A stretch of 11,601 nucleotides of DNA, taken from positions 1 to 11,601 of the forward strand of contig JALZVA010000040.1 of the NCBI GenBank assembly GCA_023301335.1, given 5' to 3'. Position numbers and translations under genes: made by a program. Below the pieces are notes generated by a model. It was not told the DNA's origin, searched no databases, and was given only the letters and a program-made list of their open reading frames with translations. Source of the stretch: Akkermansiaceae bacterium. Its GTDB lineage: Bacteria > Verrucomicrobiota > Verrucomicrobiia > Verrucomicrobiales > Akkermansiaceae. Below, in pieces: positions 6,276 through 11,601 of this stretch (position 1 is the stretch's first letter; each line of letters begins with the position of its first letter).

Positions 6276-7373
6276 ATGCCTGACTGCAAGCCATCCATCA
6301 TTGGACTCCATAAAACCGAGATATCCCGTATCCTCGAAAACTGTGGGCAGCCTAAATACAGAGCGGATCAAGTCATCGACTGGATCTACCAGAAGCGTGT
6401 CACCAGCTTTGCTGAAATGTCCAACCTCCCTCAAGCTCTCCGAGAAACCCTCGAAGATCAGTTTTCCTTTGTTAATATGGAGAACGTCTCCGTCAATGGC
6501 TCTAAGGACACTACGCAGAAATTTCTCTTCCGCCTCAATGATGGACGCTATGTAGAAACTGTCCTCATCCCCGCTAACCCCGCACTCTATTCCGAACAAT
6601 CCGACCGTCGCACCGCTTGTGTCTCCTCTCAGGTCGGCTGTGCATTTGGCTGTAAATTCTGCGCCTCAGGCCTTGCTGGCTTCACTAGGAACCTCACCGT
6701 GGATGAAATCGTCGGTCAGCTCCTCCTCGTAGAAAAAGTCTCAGGTGAAAAAATCAATAACATCGTCTTCATGGGTATGGGCGAGCCACTCGCCAACCTC
6801 AATAACTTGACCGCCTCTCTCGATGTCATCACCGCAGAGTGGGGAATCGGGATCGGTGCCAGAAAGATCACTGTGTCCACTTCAGGACTAGCTCCCCAAG
6901 TTGAAAAACTTGCGGAAAAACAACAGCAAATCCGCCTAGCTATTTCACTTCATGGAGCCACCGATGAGGTCAGAGACAAAATCATGCCAGTGAATTCCAA
7001 ATGGAATATCGATAGCTTATTCAACTCACTACGCGTCTGGAATCAGAAGAAAAAACAAAAGATCACTTTTGAGTACATCCTCATCAAAGACGTGAACGAC
7101 AGCCTTGAGCAGGCAAATATTTTAGGAAAAAGAGCAGCTGGCCTGAATGCCAAGGTCAACCTCATTCCCTACAACACCGTGGAGGGCCTCGACTGGGAAC
7201 GCCCAAGTGAAGAGCATTGTAAGAAATTTAGAAACCTCGTCTCGAAAGCCGGGGTCACCACCACCTTACGTCTCGAAAAAGGACATGACATCAATGCCGC
7301 CTGTGGACAGCTCAGGCTCAAACAGGAAACCGAGGAAGGCATCATCCAAGCACCCGTAAAAATTAGAAAGTAA
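6276..7373 (+). CDS. rlmN: Dual-specificity 23S rRNA A2503 / tRNA A37 C2-methyltransferase (radical SAM)
   Basis: The 365-residue protein matches RlmN throughout. The radical-SAM iron-sulphur cluster cysteines C122, C126 and C129 lie in V-G-C-A-F-G-C-K-F-C. The upstream C115 (A-C-V-S-S-Q) and C343 (N-A-A-C-G-Q-L-R) correspond in context to the two extra mechanistic cysteines of E. coli RlmN (C118, C355). The SAM-binding G-M-G-E-P follows at 167-171 and L-I-P-Y-N at 296-300. The N-terminal accessory domain (1-~95) is complete. Known RlmN enzymes methylate C2 of adenosine 2503 in the peptidyl-transferase centre and A37 of some tRNAs, aiding decoding fidelity. The overall sequence suggests RlmN rather than the resistance enzyme Cfr, which modifies C8 of the same base. 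The ATG at 6276 follows a pyrimidine-rich stretch with no Shine-Dalgarno. ribD starts four bases after the stop, so the two are probably one transcript. Confidence 0.96.
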   Translation: MPDCKPSIIGLHKTEISRILENCGQPKYRADQVIDWIYQKRVTSFAEMSNLPQALRETLEDQFSFVNMENVSVNGSKDTTQKFLFRLNDGRYVETVLIPANPALYSEQSDRRTACVSSQVGCAFGCKFCASGLAGFTRNLTVDEIVGQLLLVEKVSGEKINNIVFMGMGEPLANLNNLTASLDVITAEWGIGIGARKITVSTSGLAPQVEKLAEKQQQIRLAISLHGATDEVRDKIMPVNSKWNIDSLFNSLRVWNQKKKQKITFEYILIKDVNDSLEQANILGKRAAGLNAKVNLIPYNTVEGLDWERPSEEHCKKFRNLVSKAGVTTTLRLEKGHDINAACGQLRLKQETEEGIIQAPVKIRK

Positions 7374-7377
7374 GTCT

Positions 7378-8412
7378 ATGCATGAAAAATGGATGCAACT
7401 CGCCATCGAGCAAGCCAAGCTCGGAACAGGCCTAACCTCTCCCAACCCAAGGGTTGGAGCTATCATCGTAAAAAATGATCAAGTCCTTGGCCAAGGCTTT
7501 CACCTCAAAGCAGGCGAGCCGCACGCGGAGCCTAATGCCCTAGCCCATGCACGTAGCCAGCACACTGAGCAAGAGATCCAAGGTGCCTCCATCTACATCA
7601 CCCTCGAACCTTGCTCCACCAAAGGAAAAACTCCAGCCTGCACAGACACGATCATTGCCGCTGGAATAAAGCACGTCATCTATGGCTCTATCGATCCCAA
7701 CCCCGCCCACCAAGACAACGCTAGAAAGGTGTTAGAACAAGCGGGCATTACTGTCACTTCAAGAGTGCTTGAACAAGCCTGTGACGCTCTCATCCAGGAC
7801 TTCACGCATCGCATCACCACAGGGCGACCTTGGGTGATCGCAAAAACCGCCATGTCCCTCGATGGGAAAATCACTCGTCCTCCAGGGGAAAGCCAATGGC
7901 TTACCTCTCCTGAGTCTAGAGCACGTGTCCACCAGCTCCGCAGTGAGGTCGATGCCATTATCATTGGAGGAAGAACCTTACGAAAGGATAACCCCAGGCT
8001 CACTCTCCGAGGCGAGCATACCCACCCAGCCAAGCTTCAACCCTACCGAGCCATTATCTCTCACAGCGACCGTAGCGCACTCCCGCAAGATCTGCATGTC
8101 TTCACAGACGCTTTTAAAGAACGCACTCTAGTCTATCAAGACACCGAATTTGTAGATATTCTCAATGATCTATCCGCTAAAGGCTGTAACTCCGTTTTGT
8201 TAGAATGTGGTGGTGGCCTCATGGGCCAATGGTTTGACCAAGGGCTTGTCAACGAGTGTTACTTCTTCTTAGCTCCGCTCGTCACAGGGGGAAAGAACTT
8301 AGCCGTAGCAGGAACAGGAGCTGAATCTAACCAGACTGCGCGTAAACTCAATCAGCTTACTTATACAAAAATCAACGACGATGTCCTAGCCCACGGCTAC
8401 ATTCAGCCCTAG
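7378..8412 (+). CDS. ribD: Bifunctional riboflavin biosynthesis protein RibD (pyrimidine deaminase/reductase)
   Basis: The product has 344 residues, a little shorter than E. coli RibD (367), with both domains intact. The N-terminal deaminase (1-~145) carries the zinc site: H49-A-E51, with E51 the expected proton shuttle, C79 in L-E-P-C, and C88 in T-P-A-C. Its substrate is the 2,5-diamino-6-ribosylamino-pyrimidinone 5'-phosphate made from GTP. The C-terminal reductase (about 150-344) starts with the typical A-K-T-A-M-S-L-D-G-K-I and continues with I-I-G-G-R-T-L-x-x-D-N-P-R-L-T and L-E-C-G-G-G-L-M. It reduces the ribosyl side chain to ribityl with NADPH. Together these are the second and third steps of riboflavin synthesis in the cytoplasm. 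No other rib gene is nearby, and the four-base gap after rlmN leaves no room for an FMN riboswitch directly upstream. The stop lies 11 bases from the convergent hydrolase stop. Confidence 0.96.
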   Translation: MHEKWMQLAIEQAKLGTGLTSPNPRVGAIIVKNDQVLGQGFHLKAGEPHAEPNALAHARSQHTEQEIQGASIYITLEPCSTKGKTPACTDTIIAAGIKHVIYGSIDPNPAHQDNARKVLEQAGITVTSRVLEQACDALIQDFTHRITTGRPWVIAKTAMSLDGKITRPPGESQWLTSPESRARVHQLRSEVDAIIIGGRTLRKDNPRLTLRGEHTHPAKLQPYRAIISHSDRSALPQDLHVFTDAFKERTLVYQDTEFVDILNDLSAKGCNSVLLECGGGLMGQWFDQGLVNECYFFLAPLVTGGKNLAVAGTGAESNQTARKLNQLTYTKINDDVLAHGYIQP

Positions 8413-8423
8413 AGCGGCTCTTC

Positions 8424-9350
8424 CTAATTGCGGAAGAAATCGACAAGGATCGCATTCAACTCTTCAGGTTTTTCCTCTTGGAGAAAATGCTTCGCATCGA
8501 GCAAGTGGATATTACTTTCTTTAATCTTTAGCATCCGCTTGAGCTTCGTCGCCTGCGGTGTCCAGCGGAGCATCTCATCATTCTTCCCCCATACCACGGC
8601 AGTCTCAATGTCAGCATCCTCAATCACCGAAGTGTAATTAGGTAGTAAATTACAGGTCTGCGTAAAGAAGTAATAAATCCCATTGGTTTTCCCTTCTAGC
8701 AACGGCAGTTTATATCCAGCCTTATCAGATGCAGAAATTTGCTTAGGGTCATTCACCGTTTCTTTAAATAACTGGTTTATCATTACTTTGTTAGATCCCC
8801 TCTTCTCATACGCCTTCATCGCCGCCTTAGCTAGCCAATCGTCTTTCATTCTCAGTGGCGGAAAAAAACCTTCCGTTAAGTTAATAGAGTTGAGCATCAC
8901 TAGTTTTTTCACCCGTCGTTTATGCTTCCTCACTAGTTCCCATGTCCACATTCCTCCTACATCATGGAACACATGGTTCCATTCTTTTACCCCTAGGGAG
9001 TCCATTAGAGACACAAGCCTATCAGCTTGATACTCTGGTTTATAAATTTCATACCCCTCAGGATTGGAACTATTCCCATACCCTAACATATCAGGGACAA
9101 TCACCCTGTAGCCACTCTCTACCAACCCATCCACCATCTTCCGGTAAAGCCAGCCAGAACTTGGCACACCGTGCAGGAGGACAATCACCTCACCCTCACC
9201 TTTGTCCACATACTTGATCTCCCCTTCCTTCAGCACATGAGACTCTTGCCCCTTCCTATACTTCAAGTATTCACCCGTAGGCAGCACTCCGCTACAACTA
9301 AGTACCATCGTGCTGAGCGTAGCTATAAAGAAAAAGTACACATACTTCAT
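8424..9350 (-). CDS. Putative lipoprotein alpha/beta hydrolase (epoxide hydrolase/haloalkane dehalogenase-like fold)
   Basis: I place the start at the ATG at 9350 (308 residues). A longer in-frame option begins with TTG at 9386, but the ATG gives a clean export signal (M-K-Y-V-Y-F-F-F-I-A-T-L-S-T-M-V-L-S-C) with a plausible lipobox Cys at residue 19. That predicts a membrane-attached lipoprotein. The hydrolase core follows: H-G-V-P at 60-63 (oxyanion loop), G-Y-G-N-S-S near 90-95, nucleophile D130 in H-D-V-G-G, a cap region around 155-235, candidate acid D258 in W-G-K-N-D, and catalytic His288 in D-A-K-H-F. An Asp nucleophile points to the epoxide hydrolase/dehalogenase branch rather than Ser esterases. 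The residue after the nucleophile is Val rather than the Trp usual in dehalogenases, and the oxyanion loop has Val where they carry Asn, so dehalogenase activity is unlikely. Substrate is unknown. The gene lies 39 bases after the upstream DUF457-type gene and may share its transcript. Confidence 0.8.
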   Translation of the reverse strand: MKYVYFFFIATLSTMVLSCSGVLPTGEYLKYRKGQESHVLKEGEIKYVDKGEGEVIVLLHGVPSSGWLYRKMVDGLVESGYRVIVPDMLGYGNSSNPEGYEIYKPEYQADRLVSLMDSLGVKEWNHVFHDVGGMWTWELVRKHKRRVKKLVMLNSINLTEGFFPPLRMKDDWLAKAAMKAYEKRGSNKVMINQLFKETVNDPKQISASDKAGYKLPLLEGKTNGIYYFFTQTCNLLPNYTSVIEDADIETAVVWGKNDEMLRWTPQATKLKRMLKIKESNIHLLDAKHFLQEEKPEELNAILVDFFRN

Positions 9351-9389
9351 ACCGTAATTACTTACCAAGCCTCTAAAGAATTGCAACTC

Positions 9390-9851
9390 CTATGCACTTT
9401 TCTGATGAGACACTAAGGATTTATATTTCCAAATCATAATACTCAGCAGAATAAAAAACGCATCAGCATAAAGCCAATATGCAGAAGACAACCACCCACC
9501 CCCAATCAAATCTTTACGAATCGGGTATAAATAGGGAATCCCACCCGAAAACCAATCGCAGGTCAAATGCCACAGATAGGCAAACGCTGACCAACATAGC
9601 ACACGCACTCTCACTTTTCTAATCAAGCCTGCCACCACAAAAAATGATCCAATCACTACCGCAAATCCAACTAATGAGTGGGACCAACTACTATGCCGAG
9701 CAGCAAGAGAGAGATGGGGATTTAGTAAATCAGGAGCCGCTCCCATACAAGCAATCAACACAAACTCTCTGCCCTTAAGTGGATATTTTAATAACGCCCC
9801 ACCAAAGACACTAATCACAACAGGAGAAAGGGCGTGTGTTCCAATAAGCAT
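9390..9851 (-). CDS. Membrane-bound putative metal-dependent hydrolase (YdjM/DUF457-type)
   Basis: This small, very hydrophobic 153-residue protein has about four to five membrane segments (roughly 8-24, 30-44, 60-76, 84-97, 124-141). Polar residues typical of the family are embedded in or next to them: H6 in G-T-H-A-L-S, A-A-P-D at 38-41, H53 and H58 in R-H-S-S-W-S-H-S, and H95/D99 in W-H-L-T-C-D-W. The PD, R-H-x(4)-H-S and H-x(3)-D pattern is that of inner-membrane DUF457/YdjM-like proteins, which are annotated as metal-dependent hydrolases and have been related to the membrane-embedded phospholipase-like PAP2 group. No substrate is established. The length fits the shorter members of the family. 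The ATG at 9851 sits in A-A-A-T-G with no Shine-Dalgarno; the hydrolase gene follows 39 bases downstream. The family call rests on the motif pattern. Confidence 0.78.
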   Translation of the reverse strand: MLIGTHALSPVVISVFGGALLKYPLKGREFVLIACMGAAPDLLNPHLSLAARHSSWSHSLVGFAVVIGSFFVVAGLIRKVRVRVLCWSAFAYLWHLTCDWFSGGIPYLYPIRKDLIGGGWLSSAYWLYADAFFILLSIMIWKYKSLVSHQKSA

Positions 9852-9894
9852 TTAAATAGGTATCAAAAAGATTAGGCGCAATCCATCAAATTCA

Positions 9895-9922
9895 CTCATA
9901 AGAAACGAACATACGGGATCAA
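9895..9922 (-). promoter_or_regulatory. Candidate promoter for the DUF457-type/hydrolase pair
   Basis: On the minus strand TTGATC (9917-9922) and TATGAG (9895-9900) are 16 bases apart, each matching 4/6 of the sigma70 boxes. Transcription would start near 9888, about 37 bases before the ATG at 9851. The surrounding 115-base spacer (9852-9966) is AT-rich and holds nothing else I can name. Weak motif evidence only. Confidence 0.28.
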
Positions 9923-9966
9923 GACAAACTAAGTAGTATATAAAATGATATATGAAAATAAAATTA

Positions 9967-10389
9967 TTAATGCTTATTTTTTCTCAATATTGACAATTGT
10001 TTATCGATCATGTCCCACATCCCCTTAATGCTCATCACATGTGCACCAGAGACGGAGCAGGAGTCTAAGACCATTCGATCATTACTCGCTACTTGGACAT
10101 CGTATTTCTTAGACTGCTGCACGGCAATCCTCTCGATCACTCTATCCGCAGTTTCGTTGGTTCTTGAGAACATCACCAAGGGGTCTTTCTCGTTCCCCCC
10201 TTGCTTATCTCGACTATTACCTTTCCCATCGAAAATAATGACAACATGAAAATCTGTTAAATTTTGGAATTCTGCTAATTCTCTTACCAAGGCATTCCTG
10301 CCAGATTCCTGATGGGAGGCATGGATCTCTGCTAACCAGTCCGTAATCAGGATCGCGCTATGCCCATCTACAATAAGGACTTTATCCAT
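9967..10389 (-). CDS. YacP/NYN-domain putative ribonuclease
   Basis: The frame extends to a TTG at 10398, but the ATG at 10389 starts the conserved first strand at once (M-D-K-V-L-I-V-D-G), so I use it; the product has 140 residues. It is a single PIN-like NYN domain. The putative metal-binding acids are D8 (I-V-D-G), D54 (I-I-F-D-G-K-G), E79/D82 (T-N-E-T-A-D-R-V-I-E) and D104 (A-S-N-D). This order matches the YacP family, whose Bacillus subtilis member Rae1 is a ribosome-associated endoribonuclease cutting mRNA in the A site. A role in RNA decay or quality control is therefore likely, but the specific target is unknown. The usual D-G-Y-N of the first motif reads D-G-H-S here. The gene starts 30 bases after the stop of the upstream helical-repeat gene, so co-transcription is plausible. 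Confidence 0.85.
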   Translation of the reverse strand: MDKVLIVDGHSAILITDWLAEIHASHQESGRNALVRELAEFQNLTDFHVVIIFDGKGNSRDKQGGNEKDPLVMFSRTNETADRVIERIAVQQSKKYDVQVASNDRMVLDSCSVSGAHVMSIKGMWDMIDKQLSILRKNKH

Positions 10390-10419
10390 GATCAACAAGT
10401 ATCCTAACAGCTAAATCTG

Positions 10420-11601
10420 CTATTTCGCTTTTGGATCCTTCGCCGCGGTCGCTAAAAGCTCGGCTCTCTGCTCAGGTGTCAAATCAACTTCTGCCAAGCC
10501 TCTTTCTATAATCGCTAAATCCGCTGTAGTCCCTGAATTGCCAAAATTGCCAAAGTTAGTTAAGTTTTTCTCAAGCGTGTTATAGCGATCCTCAGGATCT
10601 GTGATATGCCTTGCCAGTGCTACAGACTCCTGTGGATTATACCACTGCATATTCGACATGCTATTTCTGAGCATAGCACCTGTTACTGCTGTTCCTTCTG
10701 GTAAAAGTGCTATTTTGTTTTCGATCGAATCATCTCCGTCTAAGCCAAAAGAGCCCCTATCTTTCATAAACACAGCGACTAAATCAGAACTTTCGGCAAG
10801 CTCAGCACGGATCACATCATCTGCCACGCCTTCACTATTTCCCACCATTGCTTGAAGGGCTGAAGCTTTAGCAGATTTCTCAAGATCATTCTTATTGCTT
10901 CCATACCACTCTACTAAGCTTTCTGTATCTTTATCTCCCCAGTCTGAAAAAATCTTAGTCCTGCCCTGACTTTTTTTATGCTCTTCACTATCTGCTAAGC
11001 GCTTCTCCGATTCTTGGTAAAATTCAGAGAACTCTGCAGGCTCTAAATCTAGCTTCATCGAATATCCTAGGTTGTTCTGCTGCTGCGAGGTCAGAGAATC
11101 ATAAAAATCCCAATACCCAGAGACACCTTCCACCTCAAGCTTACTTTGCGCTACTTTACCTTCAACCTCCCCAAACATCTGCATCATTCCGCTTTGCATG
11201 GTATCCTTATGCTGTGCATAGAGCGCTAATCCCTCTTCTGGGTTATGCTCTAAAGCCGATACGATGAGCATTTGCACACGCTCTCCTGAATCACTTGAGT
11301 TCCCATCTAAGGCCCAGGCCTTCAGACCTTCTGGATCTGTCTCATACCAGCGATCCGTAAGTGTATAGACGAAAAATTTACCCATCATCTTCTGCATCAT
11401 GTCTCCATTCTCTGGAGCTTTTCCTAGTTCTGTCACCACTCCTTCAAGCTGGTCATTAGGAATTAGCTTCATGAAAATACCCATGTCTAACATCTGCTTC
11501 TGTATGTCCATCATACCCTTTGCATTAAGCGCGTTCTCTTGAAGCATCTTCACCCAGTCTTTAGGTGTCTTCATTTTACCTATCACATCAGCACTCACTC
11601 C
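10420..11601 (-). CDS. Hypothetical helical-repeat protein with Trp-marked repeats (5'-partial)
   Basis: The frame is open to the right edge of the window. A GTG at 11598 could be read as a start but has no visible support, so I treat the gene as truncated; 392 residues are visible from that GTG. I do not recognise a named family. The sequence is almost entirely helical, acidic, Met- and Gln-rich, with no membrane segment. Three related segments recur: R-W-Y-E-T-D-P-E-G-L-K-A-W at 83-95, D-W-G-D-K-D-T-E-S-L-V-E-W at 219-231, and Q-W-Y-N-P-Q-E-S-V-A-L-A at 318-329. Each is Trp, then an acidic/Pro turn, then a helix, and suggests a TPR- or HEAT-like solenoid. A Gly/Asn stretch (N-F-G-N-F-G-N-S-G, 348-356) precedes the last helices. 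Similar Trp-plus-DP helical repeats are, to my recollection, common in Verrucomicrobiota proteins of unknown role. A scaffold or interaction function is a guess from architecture only. yacP-like follows after 30 bases. Confidence 0.72.
   Translation of the reverse strand, partial: GVSADVIGKMKTPKDWVKMLQENALNAKGMMDIQKQMLDMGIFMKLIPNDQLEGVVTELGKAPENGDMMQKMMGKFFVYTLTDRWYETDPEGLKAWALDGNSSDSGERVQMLIVSALEHNPEEGLALYAQHKDTMQSGMMQMFGEVEGKVAQSKLEVEGVSGYWDFYDSLTSQQQNNLGYSMKLDLEPAEFSEFYQESEKRLADSEEHKKSQGRTKIFSDWGDKDTESLVEWYGSNKNDLEKSAKASALQAMVGNSEGVADDVIRAELAESSDLVAVFMKDRGSFGLDGDDSIENKIALLPEGTAVTGAMLRNSMSNMQWYNPQESVALARHITDPEDRYNTLEKNLTNFGNFGNSGTTADLAIIERGLAEVDLTPEQRAELLATAAKDPKAK

Noticed and set aside
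7360..7380. FMN riboswitch upstream of ribD
   Set aside because: Only four bases separate rlmN and ribD; no RFN-type conserved segments are present.
8411..8437. Short inverted repeat (TCTTCC-N7-GGAAGA) between the convergent ribD and hydrolase stops, considered as a bidirectional terminator
   Set aside because: Only a 6-bp stem, overlapping the hydrolase stop codon, with no T tract on either strand. Not strong enough to call.
8683..9217. Overlapping plus-strand frames opposite the alpha/beta hydrolase
   Set aside because: The minus-strand frame carries ordered catalytic motifs; the opposite frames are low-complexity Ser/Leu/His-rich shadows.
9924..9980. AT-rich repeats around the yacP-like stop (e.g. 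TATAT/ATATA and AAAATAA/TTATTTT), considered as a terminator or origin-like element
   Set aside because: Arms are pure A/T and loosely spaced, expected by chance in such AT-rich sequence; no DnaA-box cluster or GC-rich stem is present.
1..11601. CRISPR array, mobile element, toxin-antitoxin or defence island
   Set aside because: No regularly spaced direct repeats, transposase or integrase motifs, terminal inverted repeats or recognisable defence domains were found; the genes are mainly housekeeping.

Overview
The window reads as ordinary, densely packed chromosome from a Gram-negative-type bacterium. My best guess is Verrucomicrobiota or a relative in the PVC group. This is an inference from overall flavour: no start codon here has a clear Shine-Dalgarno sequence, there are lineage-style hypothetical proteins with tryptophan-marked helical repeats, and there is a membrane-anchored tandem FKBP. 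No marker gene settles the taxonomy. I see no transposase, CRISPR array, rRNA, tRNA or phage gene.

Left arm (1-3888, plus strand). The window opens in the last 46 codons of what looks like malate:quinone oxidoreductase. A chorismate synthase gene (aroC) follows, and 16 bases later a CvpA-like membrane protein with a soluble helical tail. After a 144-base AT-rich gap with a promoter-like sequence comes a two-gene unit: an unrecognised 228-residue protein and, three bases after its stop, an N-terminally anchored protein with two FKBP-type prolyl isomerase domains, the second apparently inactive.

Middle (3904-8412). priA (replication restart helicase, minus strand) converges on the FKBP gene with only 15 bases between stops. 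It diverges from an rlmN-ribD pair (rRNA/tRNA adenosine methyltransferase, then the bifunctional riboflavin deaminase/reductase) whose genes lie four bases apart. The 167-base divergent spacer holds two perfect inverted repeats, one directly against the priA start codon and one just upstream of rlmN.

Right arm (8424-11601, minus strand). Read in the direction of transcription, there is a partial helical-repeat protein of unknown function, a YacP/NYN-type putative RNase, an AT-rich spacer, a small membrane-bound putative metal-dependent hydrolase (YdjM/DUF457 type), and an alpha/beta hydrolase that looks like a lipoprotein. The hydrolase has the epoxide hydrolase/haloalkane dehalogenase fold signature but lacks the dehalogenase halide-binding residues.

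Most genes are housekeeping (aromatic amino acids, flavin synthesis, rRNA modification, replication restart). I found no convincing new multi-gene system. The points most worth a second look are the hairpin at the priA start, the degenerate second FKBP domain, the atypical active-site context of the lipoprotein hydrolase, and the tryptophan-repeat protein at the right edge.
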